46,956 bases of DNA from an uncultured Alphaproteobacteria bacterium (GCA_902574225.1 CACGMO010000017.1:1-46956); one strand, 5' to 3'; counted from the stretch's first letter, positions 1 through 8,396 are shown. Notes: a model not told the origin generated them from the letters alone. Translations and numbers: made by a program.

Positions 1-1
1 T

Positions 2-64
2 TCGCTAATGCAAGGGTATGACCATATCATTAGACAAAATATGTTAGGAAAAGATGATAAATAA
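2..64 (+). CDS. 3' end of an unidentified CDS (partial)
   Basis: One + strand frame is open from the window edge to a TAA at 62-64 and encodes a 20-residue tail ending GKDDK. The other two + frames hit stops at once. It would overlap the start of ctaG by 11 bases, and the AGGAAAAG that could serve ctaG lies inside it. In related genomes a heme O synthase (ctaB) or a very small membrane protein sits here. The tail is too short to tell which, or to be sure that it is coding. Confidence 0.35.
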   Translation, partial: SLMQGYDHIIRQNMLGKDDK

Positions 65-602
65 TTCTGAAAGACCAAAACGTACACCAATATACTTGAT
101 CGGACTTGTATGCATAATGCTCTCCGCATCGTTCGCAGCGGTTCCTTTTTATGATTGGTTTTGCAAGGTTACAGGCTATGGCGGTACACCCGAAACTTAT
201 TCGGATTCGTTCGATGGCCCTATCTTAAATAAAACAATTAAAGTTCGATTTGATGCATCAAAGGCTAAAGATATGAGGTGGAACTTCATACCAATGCAAA
301 ATGAGGTGGAGGTCAAAATTGGAGAAACAGCACTAGTCTTTTATGAAGCACACAATCCAACTAGTGAGACTATCTCTGGTCAAGCTAGCTTCAACGTTTT
401 TCCATTTTCAGCGGGAAACTATTTCAGTAAAATCGACTGCTTTTGTTTTGTCGAGCAAACTTTGCAGCCAGGAGAGCGAGTTAAGATGCCGGTAACATTT
501 TACATTGATCCAGAAATTGATGAGAATATTGAGACAAGGAATATAAAATCGCTGACATTATCATATACTTTTTATAAACTAGAAGAAGAGACCAAATCAT
601 AA
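54..602 (+). CDS. ctaG: Cytochrome c oxidase assembly protein CtaG/Cox11
   Basis: Inner-membrane copper chaperone that delivers Cu to the CuB site of subunit I of the aa3-type cytochrome c oxidase. The 182-residue protein has a single N-terminal membrane anchor (about residues 11-31), the following WFCKVTGYGG segment, and the family copper-binding CFCF motif (Cys129 and Cys131) in a periplasmic Ig-like domain. The length is normal for the family. An AGGAAAAG purine run precedes the ATG. It is followed after 24 bases by coxC, the usual alphaproteobacterial arrangement. Confidence is high from the CFCF motif and the context. Confidence 0.96.
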   Translation: MINNSERPKRTPIYLIGLVCIMLSASFAAVPFYDWFCKVTGYGGTPETYSDSFDGPILNKTIKVRFDASKAKDMRWNFIPMQNEVEVKIGETALVFYEAHNPTSETISGQASFNVFPFSAGNYFSKIDCFCFVEQTLQPGERVKMPVTFYIDPEIDENIETRNIKSLTLSYTFYKLEEETKS

Positions 603-626
603 CATTTTAAGTGTGAGAGGAAAAAA

Positions 627-1415
627 ATGGCACATGAAAAAAATCACGATTACCATATTCTTAATCCGAGTTTGTGGCCGTTTTTAAGCGCTCTTGGGGC
701 GTTTATACTTCTCTTTGGAAGTGTGCTATTCATGCATGGAGGTAGTGTTTTTATCGCAGCATTGGGTCTTCTAGTGGTTTTATACTGTATGTTCGCCTGG
801 TGGTCAGATGTAGTTTTTGAAAGTAAGGACGGTGATCACACACCAGTTGTTCAGATAGGTTTGAGATATGGTGTGATCATGTTTATTACATCCGAAGTTA
901 TGTTCTTTCTCGCTTGGTTCTGGACTTTTTTTAAACATGCCCTATACCCTATGGAGGCCGTGGGTGGTGTTTGGCCACCGACAGGAATTGAGACGTTTGA
1001 CCCTTGGCATCTTCCTTTAATAAACACATTAATTCTACTTTGCTCAGGTGCAGCAGCAACATGGGCCCACCACGCAATTGCGCATGAGAATGATAGAAAA
1101 GGTTTGGAAAATGGCTTGATACTGGCAATTGGGTTAGGCGCTCTTTTCACGGTATTTCAAATATATGAATATACGCATGCTTCGTTCTCCTTTTCAGGGA
1201 ACATCTATGGGGCTAGCTTCTTCATGGCCACTGGATTTCATGGTTTCCATGTTCTTATTGGGACTGTTTTCCTGCTTGTTTGTTTGATAAGAGCAAAGAA
1301 GGGCCATTTCTCGCCTGAGAAGCATATCGGTTTTGAAGCTGCAGCCTGGTATTGGCATTTCGTTGACGTTGTTTGGTTATTCCTATTTGCCGCAATTTAC
1401 ATTTGGGGCGCTTAA
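627..1415 (+). CDS. coxC: Cytochrome c oxidase subunit III
   Basis: Subunit III of the aa3-type cytochrome c oxidase, a membrane subunit that stabilises the catalytic core. The 262-residue protein starts with the typical [13 protein letters not shown] segment, has about seven hydrophobic spans, carries the conserved SEVMFF acidic site (Glu near residue 90), and ends with the [11 protein letters not shown] helix of the COX3 family. GAGGAAAA precedes the ATG. It sits between ctaG and SURF1, which are both needed to assemble the same enzyme. The antisense reading frame inside it is a shadow. Confidence 0.97.
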   Translation: MAHEKNHDYHILNPSLWPFLSALGAFILLFGSVLFMHGGSVFIAALGLLVVLYCMFAWWSDVVFESKDGDHTPVVQIGLRYGVIMFITSEVMFFLAWFWTFFKHALYPMEAVGGVWPPTGIETFDPWHLPLINTLILLCSGAAATWAHHAIAHENDRKGLENGLILAIGLGALFTVFQIYEYTHASFSFSGNIYGASFFMATGFHGFHVLIGTVFLLVCLIRAKKGHFSPEKHIGFEAAAWYWHFVDVVWLFLFAAIYIWGA

Positions 1416-1438
1416 GCGATCTCAAAATTTGCTTTTAG

Positions 1439-2116
1439 ATGAATAGAAAGTGGCTTTTTGTTGTTTTTATAGCTGTACCTGGGCTAATGCTTTTGTTGTA
1501 CTTGGGCGTTTGGCAAATGAAACGACTAGCGTGGAAGGAAGCGCTATTAGAAAATATTAGTAATAATTTGAGCAGTGAACCCTCAATATTACCAAGAGAG
1601 TTAAAAAAATCAGAACACAACTATAAAATGGTAGAGGTTGAAGGCTTTTTAGAGCCAAGAACCATTTTTATTCTTACTCCACTCAAAGGATCTGGAGCAG
1701 GTTTTAGGGTTATTTCCCCCTTGAAATTACAAGATGGAAGTAAAATTCTAATAGATAGAGGCGTTATAAAGGAACAAGATACGGACCGTTTAGAGACTCT
1801 CGGACAACAGAATTCAGTAACAGGGTATCTACTTTGGCCGAACGAGACAGATTATTTCACTCCGGATCCAAACCTTAAGCGGAATATATGGTTTTCTCGA
1901 GATTTAGAAAAAATGGCTAGCTTTCTTGAGACTCAAAAAATATTGGTGGTTGCGACAGAAAATAGACTCGACCCAAGTTTAAAGATGCAAAATCCGACTA
2001 GAGATATACCAAACAATCACCTTCAATATGCGATTACCTGGTTTATGATGTCTATTTTATGGTTTGGTATGAGTGCGTACTTCGTATATAAAATGAAAAA
2101 AAAAAAAGAAAATTAA
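1439..2116 (+). CDS. SURF1 family cytochrome oxidase assembly protein
   Basis: SURF1/Shy1 proteins help insert heme a into cytochrome oxidase subunit I. The 225-residue sequence shows the family layout: an N-terminal membrane helix (about 5-25), the signature LGVWQMKRLAWK at about 23-34, a periplasmic domain, and a C-terminal helix introduced by the conserved NNHLQYAITWF. The last codons lie in an A12 run (2096-2107), giving a lysine-rich tail. No clear Shine-Dalgarno sequence precedes the ATG, so it may be translated by coupling to coxC 23 bases upstream. thrC starts three bases after the stop. Confidence 0.93.
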   Translation: MNRKWLFVVFIAVPGLMLLLYLGVWQMKRLAWKEALLENISNNLSSEPSILPRELKKSEHNYKMVEVEGFLEPRTIFILTPLKGSGAGFRVISPLKLQDGSKILIDRGVIKEQDTDRLETLGQQNSVTGYLLWPNETDYFTPDPNLKRNIWFSRDLEKMASFLETQKILVVATENRLDPSLKMQNPTRDIPNNHLQYAITWFMMSILWFGMSAYFVYKMKKKKEN

Positions 2117-2119
2117 GTA

Positions 2120-3520
2120 ATGCTGTACCATTCGACCAGGGGACTAGATAATTCCAAAAACTTTAGTGAAGTCTTGCATGCGGGATTAGCTGGGGATGGT
2201 GGCCTATTTGTCCCAAAGTTCATTCCACAGTTAAACCAGGAAATTTTAAATCAATGGAGACATCTTAGTTATGAAGAGCTTGCCTTAGAGATAATTTCAT
2301 TATTTTCTGGCGATTGCTTTAGTAGGGCAGAGCTTTCTGAGATTGTGAATGAGTCTTACTCGGGGTTTCATCATGAGCTAAAAAGTCCCTTGATAAAATT
2401 AGAAGACAATCATTATTTTCTCGAGTTATTTCATGGACCTACATTAGCATTTAAAGACTTTGCTATGCAGGTAATAGCAAGAATGTTTGCAAAGACACTG
2501 CAAAAGAAAGATTTAAAAATTAATATCATAACTGCAACTTCAGGTGATACGGGATCAGCGGCTGTTGAAGCGTTTAAGGGTATATCAAACGTCAATTTAT
2601 ACGTACTTTATCCCCATGAAAGAATTTCTCAAATACAGAGAAAGCAAATGACTACTTCAAATGCTAAGAATGTAAAAGTATTTGCTGTGCAAGGAACTTT
2701 CGATGATTGTCAATTGATAGTGAAGGAATTGTTTGCGGATAAATCGCTTGTAAGCGATGTTAATTTATCTGGTGTAAACTCAATTAATTGGGCTAGAATC
2801 CTGTTTCAAATTATTTACTATTTCTCTGCTTTCTATCAGTTGAAAGACCTTTCTGCAGGAAAAATAAGCTTTAGTGTTCCCACCGGTAATTTTGGAGATG
2901 CTTATGCTGGGTATATTTCAAAAAGAATGGGTTTACCAATAAATAAGATTATTGTGGCAACAAATAAAAATGATATCTTGGATCGAGTTTTTAAGACTGG
3001 CGTTTATAAAAGTGAGAGTGTGAGCAAAACATTATCCCCTTCTATGGATATACAAGTTGCTTCCAATTTTGAAAGACTACTATTTGATCTTTTTAATAAT
3101 GATACCAAAGAGGTTAGAAAGCTAATGAATAATCTATCCAATAAAGGTCACTTTAATCTCGAGAAAAGAATATTAACAAGGATTTCAAAAGACTTTGATA
3201 GTGGAGCTGTGACAGATAATGATACGATTGCAACAATAAATCAATTTTATAATGAGAGAGAGATAGTTTTGTGTCCTCATAGTGCTATTGGCGTGCATGT
3301 AGCAAAAGAATTCATCGATACAGGAGAAACAGTTGTTTCACTTGGAACTGCACATCCAGCAAAATTTAAAGAGACTGTTGAGAGCGCATTAGAGGTGAGT
3401 ATACCAATTCCCCCAGCGCTTCAATTTATCGTGGATAAGCAAGAGAGGGTAAAAGTGATACCTCCAAATAAACATAAAGTGGCAGAAGAAATTAGAAAAG
3501 GCTATTTAAAAGAGAATTGA
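2120..3520 (+). CDS. thrC: Threonine synthase
   Basis: PLP enzyme converting O-phospho-L-homoserine to threonine, the last step of threonine biosynthesis. The 466-residue length fits the long bacterial class. The N-terminus (YHSTRG...GGLFVP) is typical. The PLP lysine is Lys112 in TLAFKDFAMQ, and the phosphate-binding loop is TATSGDTGSAA (138-148). Its ATG lies three bases after the SURF1 stop, so the two are almost certainly cotranscribed. Aspartokinase, the first enzyme of the same pathway, is encoded on the other strand at 6104-7333. In many relatives an M16 peptidase gene follows thrC; here it is absent. Confidence 0.97.
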   Translation: MLYHSTRGLDNSKNFSEVLHAGLAGDGGLFVPKFIPQLNQEILNQWRHLSYEELALEIISLFSGDCFSRAELSEIVNESYSGFHHELKSPLIKLEDNHYFLELFHGPTLAFKDFAMQVIARMFAKTLQKKDLKINIITATSGDTGSAAVEAFKGISNVNLYVLYPHERISQIQRKQMTTSNAKNVKVFAVQGTFDDCQLIVKELFADKSLVSDVNLSGVNSINWARILFQIIYYFSAFYQLKDLSAGKISFSVPTGNFGDAYAGYISKRMGLPINKIIVATNKNDILDRVFKTGVYKSESVSKTLSPSMDIQVASNFERLLFDLFNNDTKEVRKLMNNLSNKGHFNLEKRILTRISKDFDSGAVTDNDTIATINQFYNEREIVLCPHSAIGVHVAKEFIDTGETVVSLGTAHPAKFKETVESALEVSIPIPPALQFIVDKQERVKVIPPNKHKVAEEIRKGYLKEN

Positions 3521-3545
3521 GCGTCAGGAAAGTAAGATCTTAGGA

Positions 3546-4127
3546 ATGATTTTTGGTAAACCCGAAATTATATTAAAATCGACAAAGTTAGAACTAAGAG
3601 GGCCGCAATATCGTGATTTTGAGCAGTGGCGTAATCTGAGAGAGAATAGTAAAGCATTTTTAGAGTTATGGGAGCCGAAAAGGGGTAATGACTTTTTCAA
3701 GCGTAATGCTTTTAACAGTAGAGTTAGGTGGGCAAAAAAAAGTTCTAAGGCAGGCCAATCATACCAATTTTTCATTTTTGATAAATTTCAAAACCTGCTA
3801 GGGTCAATAACAATTGATAACATTAGGAAGGCGCCCTCTAATGCGGGCACCTTGGGTTATTGGCTAGGTAAGGAGCACACAGGTAAGGGTTTTATGAGAG
3901 AAGCGGTTTTGACCATTATCGACTTTTCTTTCAATAAATTAAACATTTCAAGATTGGAGGCAGCCACCCTGCCAGAAAATAGGTCTTCTCGGGGGCTTTT
4001 GGAAAGAGTTGGCTTTAAATATGAAGGAGTAGGGCAAAGCTATTTGCAAATAAATGGTCGTTGGAGAAATCATATTTTATATGGTTTGTTAAGAAATGAC
4101 AGAAGAGGACGAGTGAAGGAGAACTAA
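3546..4127 (+). CDS. RimJ/RimL-type GNAT N-acetyltransferase
   Basis: A 193-residue GNAT-fold acetyltransferase of the group that acetylates N-termini of ribosomal and other proteins with acetyl-CoA. Visible features are the N-terminal LELRGPQYRDFEQWRNLR segment, the acetyl-CoA-binding region (GYWLGKEHTGKGFMREAV, about residues 106-123), and the C-terminal NxxSRGLLERVGFKYEG motif of RimJ-like proteins. The exact substrate cannot be read from the sequence. It follows thrC by 25 bases. Its 3' end contains AGGAG (4117-4121), which is placed to serve the next gene. Confidence 0.85.
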   Translation: MIFGKPEIILKSTKLELRGPQYRDFEQWRNLRENSKAFLELWEPKRGNDFFKRNAFNSRVRWAKKSSKAGQSYQFFIFDKFQNLLGSITIDNIRKAPSNAGTLGYWLGKEHTGKGFMREAVLTIIDFSFNKLNISRLEAATLPENRSSRGLLERVGFKYEGVGQSYLQINGRWRNHILYGLLRNDRRGRVKEN

Positions 4128-4131
4128 AATA

Positions 4132-5559
4132 ATAGAGAAAGAAGAAGATTACTTTGAGTTCATAAGAAATATTAGAAACATACTTTCAGATAATACTATT
4201 ACTGATATTTCTTCCTCCTATATATCAGAACCTAGGGGTTTATATAAAAACCAATCTCGCTATGTGATTAAGCCTAGATCGACTAAAGAGGTTTCCGAGT
4301 GTATGAAACTTGCTACAAAATATAAAATTGGAGTTGTGCCCTGGAGTGGTGGCACTGGACTGGTAGGAGGGCAAATCGCGCCAGATAAATATAGCGTGAC
4401 TTTATCTTTGGAAAGGATGAATATTATTAAAAACTTTTCTTCTATCAATCAATCTGTAGAGGTTGAAGCTGGTGTAATTTTGGAAACGATTCACGACTTT
4501 GTAGGCAAAAGAAATTTTCTATATCCTTTATCAATGGCATCAAAGGGGACATGTTGTATAGGTGGAAATTTGGCAACAAATGCCGGCGGAATTGGCGTAT
4601 TAAAATATGGAAATGCAAGAGATCTTTGTTTAGGACTTGAGGTCGTATTGGCTGATGGCTCTATCATTAATGATATAAAGACACTCAAAAAAGATAACAC
4701 TGGATATGACCTAAAAAACCTGTTTATTGGTTCTGAAGGATCTTTAGGTATAATCACTAGAGCTGTTTTAAGACTTTATCCTACTCCACAAAATAAAATT
4801 GTGGCATTTTTTGGAGTGAAAAATTTTAATGCAGCCTTAAAAAGCTATTTAGAAATATCAAAAAGGTTTGGGCAATATTTGCAGGCGTTTGAGTTAATTA
4901 GTGATGTAGGGTTACGGTTTCTTGAAGAAACGAAAATGGTTCAATCGACCATCCAAAGAAGTAAATCAGAATGGCATGTCTTGGTTGAATTTGGATATAA
5001 TAATAGTTCAGTAGAGCAAGATGTATATGAAGCTTTGGATGACCTTTGTAATAAAAATATTATTTCGCATGTAGTACTTGGTGATACAGAGACTAAAGCA
5101 AGAAAGTTGTGGAAAATAAGAGAAGACATACCTGAGGCTAATAGAAAAATCGGGGCAATAACGTCTCATGATATTGCTCTGCCACTGGAAAATATGGAAA
5201 GTTTTATAAATAAAAGCCTTATTGAGATAAAAGAAATAAATAAATTTCTAAGAGTAAATTGCTTTGGGCATATGGGCGATGGAAACTTACACTTCAATGT
5301 ATTTCCTCCTCGGGAAGAAAAAAATTCTAGTTATGTAAGAATAAAATCCCAATTGACTAATGTTATAAATAATAATTGCAAACGCCTAGGAGGCTCGTTT
5401 AGTGCAGAGCATGGAGTTGGTCGATTGAAGGTTAAAGACTTAAAGCAGTATTGCGATCCTGGAAAGTTTAAGGTAATGCGTCAGATTAAGAAAGCCATCG
5501 ATCCTTTCACTATTCTAAATCCTGGGGTAATTTTAAGGCAAGATAATCAAGATATATAA
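4132..5559 (+). CDS. FAD-linked oxidase, GlcD/D-2-hydroxyacid dehydrogenase type, apparent AUA start
   Basis: Flavoprotein of the PCMH/vanillyl-alcohol oxidase fold, probably oxidising a D-2-hydroxy acid such as D-2-hydroxyglutarate, D-lactate or glycolate. Motifs are the FAD-binding SGGTGLVGGQ and GGNLATNAGGIGVLKYGNAR in the N-terminal half, and the metal/substrate motif GHMGDGNLHFNV, AEHGVGRLK and FTILNPGVIL in the C-terminal half. The first conventional start in frame is GTG at 4264, but the frame stays open upstream to 4117. Those extra 44 codons encode the N-terminus expected for the family (including SYISEPRGLYKNQSRYVIKPRS, here split for length: SYISEPRGLYK then NQSRYVIKPRS). No ATG, GTG, TTG or CTG occurs there. 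AGGAG at 4117-4121 points to ATA at 4129 or 4132. From 4132 the product is 475 residues, a normal length. The substrate is unassigned. Confidence 0.8.
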   Translation: MEKEEDYFEFIRNIRNILSDNTITDISSSYISEPRGLYKNQSRYVIKPRSTKEVSECMKLATKYKIGVVPWSGGTGLVGGQIAPDKYSVTLSLERMNIIKNFSSINQSVEVEAGVILETIHDFVGKRNFLYPLSMASKGTCCIGGNLATNAGGIGVLKYGNARDLCLGLEVVLADGSIINDIKTLKKDNTGYDLKNLFIGSEGSLGIITRAVLRLYPTPQNKIVAFFGVKNFNAALKSYLEISKRFGQYLQAFELISDVGLRFLEETKMVQSTIQRSKSEWHVLVEFGYNNSSVEQDVYEALDDLCNKNIISHVVLGDTETKARKLWKIREDIPEANRKIGAITSHDIALPLENMESFINKSLIEIKEINKFLRVNCFGHMGDGNLHFNVFPPREEKNSSYVRIKSQLTNVINNNCKRLGGSFSAEHGVGRLKVKDLKQYCDPGKFKVMRQIKKAIDPFTILNPGVILRQDNQDI

Positions 5560-5570
5560 ATTAAAGATTA

Positions 5571-6086
5571 ATGAAAAGCAGTCATAATAATCTAAGATTA
5601 TTACTTGAGTCCAAGAATGACTATATTGAAGTTGAAAGGTTATTGGATCTAGTATTTACGCCTAGAAGAACACTACTTAGTTCATATCAGTTGAGGAATT
5701 CAGCTAACAAAGTCAACAATCTTTCCTATGTGATAAAAGATTATTCGAAGAAAGTTGTTGGTTCCATCAGATTTTGGAATATACAGGTAGATAGTCATAG
5801 TAGTAGAGGTCTTCTTCTGGGTCCTCTCGCAATCCATCCAATATACCAAAGTGAAGGTTTAGGCGAAAAATTAGTTTTAAACAGCATAGAAAAAGCACAT
5901 TCCGAAAACTGGAATTGGATTGTCTTGGTTGGAGATTTGAGCTACTACTCAAAATTCGGGTTCAGCAAGCGTCCAACAAGTGGAATATCCATTGGTAGTG
6001 GCTATGACAATTCAAGGCTATTAGGCCTAGATATAAACGGTGAGTTTCTAAAAGCGGCTGTCGGTCGTTTGATTAAAGCAAACTAG
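5571..6086 (+). CDS. YhbS-like GNAT N-acetyltransferase
   Basis: A 171-residue protein of the GNAT superfamily. It has the YhbS-type arrangement: a central beta region ending VVGSIRFWNI, the acetyl-CoA pyrophosphate loop region LGPLAIHPIYQSEGLGEKLV (about 82-101), and the characteristic VLVGDLSYYSKFGFSK (about 123-138). The substrate is unknown; relatives acetylate small molecules or proteins. It follows the FAD oxidase by 11 bases on the same strand and ends a probable seven-gene + strand transcript. It converges on lysC with only 17 bases between the two stops. The Shine-Dalgarno sequence is weak. Confidence 0.82.
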   Translation: MKSSHNNLRLLLESKNDYIEVERLLDLVFTPRRTLLSSYQLRNSANKVNNLSYVIKDYSKKVVGSIRFWNIQVDSHSSRGLLLGPLAIHPIYQSEGLGEKLVLNSIEKAHSENWNWIVLVGDLSYYSKFGFSKRPTSGISIGSGYDNSRLLGLDINGEFLKAAVGRLIKAN

Positions 6087-6103
6087 GTTTTCAGAATATT
6101 GAT

Positions 6104-7333
6104 CTAGAGATTTTGTAAACCGAAGGCATCATGAAGACTCCTCACGGCTAGTTCCAGATACTTTTTTTCAATTAAAACCGAAAGTTTTATTTCTGAAGTT
6201 GAAATAACATTGATGTTAATGTTTTCTTGTGACAGCGTTTCGAACATTTTCTGGGCTACACCTGCATGTGTTTTCATTCCTATTCCAATAATAGAAACTT
6301 TAGCTAAATTCTTGTTTTCTATTAAGCGTTCATAAGAGACAACATTGTTTTCCTTCGCTTTCGATATAGCTTTTTTTGCCATCTCTAACTCATCTTCAGG
6401 ACAAGAAAAAGTAATGTTCGTTAATCCTGTTTCAGTGTTACTCTGAACTATCATGTCAATATTTACGCCGGAGCTTGCTAACGGTCCAAAAATCTTTGCC
6501 GCTACTCCGGGTTTGTCTTCTATGTTTGTAAGTGTTAATTGGGACTCATTTTTTTGGAAAGCTATTCCAGATACAATATTTTTCTCCATAATTTCCTCTT
6601 CATCACAGACAAGTGTTCCCTCTTCTTTTAAAAAACTATTTAGCACTCTTATAGGTACTTTGTGGCGCATTGCAAGTTCCACTGCCCTTGTTTGCAGTAC
6701 ATTGGCTCCGAGCGAAGCCATTTCTAACATTTCTTCAAATGAAATTTTTTTTAGTTTTGATGCGTTTTTTTTGATTCTCGGGTCTGTAGTGTAGATACCT
6801 GATACGTCTGTATATATATCGCATCTTTCCGCATCTATCGCGGCAGCAATCGCTACAGCTGATGTATCAGAGCCACCTCGCCCTAGTGTCGTTATTCTTC
6901 CTGCTTGCTCCATCCCCTGAAACCCGGAAACTACTGCAACTTTAACCCCTTCCTTAAAACTTCTAATAATTTGTTCCGTATTTATTTCTTCAATTTTTGC
7001 ATTCGAATGAAAGCTATCTGTTCTAATCGGAATCTGCCACCCACGCCAGCTTCTGGAAGAAACCTCTATACTATTCAAAGCTATAGCTAAAAGAGACGAG
7101 GATACATCCTCCCCTGTCGATATTAAAGAGTCATACTCAGGATCAACCAAGTTTTCAACTCCAACCTGTTTTGCTAGATCAATTAGTTTATTAGTCTCTT
7201 TTGACATTGCGGATACGACAGCAACTACATTCCATCCATCTTTTGTTTCATCGGAAATAATATCTCTTACAGCCCTTATTCTATCTATGTCCGCGACAGA
7301 AGTCCCGCCAAATTTCATGGTTAAAATTTTCAT
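6104..7333 (-). CDS. lysC: Aspartate kinase
   Basis: Phosphorylates L-aspartate with ATP, the committed step to lysine, threonine, methionine and diaminopimelate. The 409-residue protein has the amino-acid kinase N-terminal signature MKFGGTSVAD (6-15), the GRGGSDTSAVAIAAA nucleotide/aspartate-binding segment, the DVSGIYTTDPR loop, and two C-terminal ACT domains (LTLTNIEDKPGVAAKIFGPL and VSIIGIGMKTHAGVAQKMF) that normally bind allosteric lysine or threonine. It is the last gene of a - strand group with the DUF1178 gene (6-base gap) and gcrA. Threonine synthase is nearby on the other strand. Confidence 0.97.
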   Translation of the reverse strand: MKILTMKFGGTSVADIDRIRAVRDIISDETKDGWNVVAVVSAMSKETNKLIDLAKQVGVENLVDPEYDSLISTGEDVSSSLLAIALNSIEVSSRSWRGWQIPIRTDSFHSNAKIEEINTEQIIRSFKEGVKVAVVSGFQGMEQAGRITTLGRGGSDTSAVAIAAAIDAERCDIYTDVSGIYTTDPRIKKNASKLKKISFEEMLEMASLGANVLQTRAVELAMRHKVPIRVLNSFLKEEGTLVCDEEEIMEKNIVSGIAFQKNESQLTLTNIEDKPGVAAKIFGPLASSGVNIDMIVQSNTETGLTNITFSCPEDELEMAKKAISKAKENNVVSYERLIENKNLAKVSIIGIGMKTHAGVAQKMFETLSQENININVISTSEIKLSVLIEKKYLELAVRSLHDAFGLQNL

Positions 7334-7339
7334 TATATT

Positions 7340-7759
7340 TTAATTTACTTTGTCATCATTCCATGGCAACGGAATGAAAGGAATGCCTTCATCTGCTAGA
7401 TCTTGAGCTTCGTCGATAGTGGTCTTTCCAATAATTGGTTTTTCTTCTTTCTCTCCATAGTGCATAGCCCTTGCTTCTGTGGGAAAATTTTCTCCCACAT
7501 CTATTGCAGTTGCCTTTATCTTTTTTTTCAAAGCTCTAATTTCTTTCTCAAGAGCGCTCTGCGCTGAAATTAATGTCTGGTTCCTTCGTTCACTATCGGA
7601 AGTTATTCTTGGCGCCATTAAAGACTTCTCAACTTCTTTTGAAGAGCATATAGCACACTCGAGGTGCCCTTTTTTTTCTAATTTTTCAAATGATCCAGAG
7701 TCCGAAAACCAGCTATCAAACTGATGACCATTTTTACAATTAAGAGTGTATTTAATCAT
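7340..7759 (-). CDS. DUF1178 family protein
   Basis: A 139-residue protein of unknown function recognised by the DUF1178 N-terminus: IKYTLNCKNGHQFDSWF, then GHLECAICSSKEVEKSLMAP. Cys8, His12, Cys35 and Cys38 look like a small zinc ribbon. The middle is a lysine-rich predicted helix (ALEKEIRALKKKIK), and the C-terminus carries the family segment beginning GEKEEKPIIG and ending EGIPFIPLPW. It lies between gcrA (37 bases upstream) and lysC (6 bases downstream) on the - strand. Zinc binding is inferred from cysteine spacing; no biochemical role is known to me. Confidence 0.88.
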   Translation of the reverse strand: MIKYTLNCKNGHQFDSWFSDSGSFEKLEKKGHLECAICSSKEVEKSLMAPRITSDSERRNQTLISAQSALEKEIRALKKKIKATAIDVGENFPTEARAMHYGEKEEKPIIGKTTIDEAQDLADEGIPFIPLPWNDDKVN

Positions 7760-7796
7760 ATATTTTTATTTTTTTTTTGAAACACTAAGATGCCAA

Positions 7797-8396
7797 CTAT
7801 TGACTTTCTTTTCTGCTTCTCCTTTGGGTTATTGGTTGAAAAGCGATAGAAATATGAGTTTTACAATATGGTTTGCCTGGCTCTGATTCATGCCCACAAA
7901 ACCAAAAAGTGTCTGTTGCTGGGTCTCCTATTGGCCACTTGCAAGTTCTTTCAGTCAATTCCATAAGGGAAATTTTTTTTGATTTCATTTCCACTTTAAG
8001 TAAGTTTTTTATGGTTTCTTCGCTTAAATCGGAAACAACTTCGAGGGTGCTTTCACGAGAAAGTTTTGAGTTAGCTGATGGGCTTATAGAATGATCATCG
8101 TCATTAATTTTTTCACGAAAAGCCGAGGGTCCCTTAGGTTTCTGCGGTCTCCCTCTTTTTTTTGGTTCCTGATTTACTTTTGGTGGGCGGCCCCTTTTTA
8201 CACTTTTTATTGCTTTGGTTGGATTAGCTCCACTTTTTGATATGTTTGTGTCTCGATTTGATAGCCCTAGTCTATGTACTTTTCCTATCACCGCATTTCT
8301 TGTTATGTTGCCTAGTTCCTTGGCGATTTCACTTGCACTGTTTCCTTCAAGCCACATTTTTTTCAATATAGCTACTCGTTCGTCATTCCAGGCCAT
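7797..8396 (-). CDS. gcrA: GcrA cell-cycle regulator with AT-hook-like linker
   Basis: GcrA is an alphaproteobacterial sigma70-bound transcription factor that responds to GANTC methylation and controls cell-cycle genes. The N-terminus is the conserved WNDERVAILKKMWLEGNSAS...TRNAVIGKVHRLGLS helix-turn-helix, and the C-terminal sigma-binding segment has CKWPIGDP...FWFCGHESEPGKPYC. The linker contains two RGRP cores (KRGRPPK and KKRGRPQK) resembling AT-hooks. A TTG at 8408 would add MELM, but it overlaps the GGAG Shine-Dalgarno. ATG at 8396, six bases after GGAG, gives the family start MAWNDER; ATG at 8399 is also possible. The product has 199 residues. Confidence 0.93.
   Translation of the reverse strand: MAWNDERVAILKKMWLEGNSASEIAKELGNITRNAVIGKVHRLGLSNRDTNISKSGANPTKAIKSVKRGRPPKVNQEPKKRGRPQKPKGPSAFREKINDDDHSISPSANSKLSRESTLEVVSDLSEETIKNLLKVEMKSKKISLMELTERTCKWPIGDPATDTFWFCGHESEPGKPYCKTHISIAFQPITQRRSRKESQ

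Noticed and set aside
851-1150. Minus-strand reading frame of 99 codons inside coxC
   Set aside because: It lies entirely antisense to a clear COX3 gene, has no family resemblance and no ribosome-binding site. Many similar antisense frames in rpoB, rpoC, fusA, rplA, rplE and rpsQ were dismissed for the same reason.
2096-2107. Run of 12 A residues at the end of the SURF1 gene, as a possible programmed slippage site
   Set aside because: It encodes only the last lysines of the tail, and either shift would end within a few codons, so there is no useful alternative product. A sequencing length error is possible but harmless.
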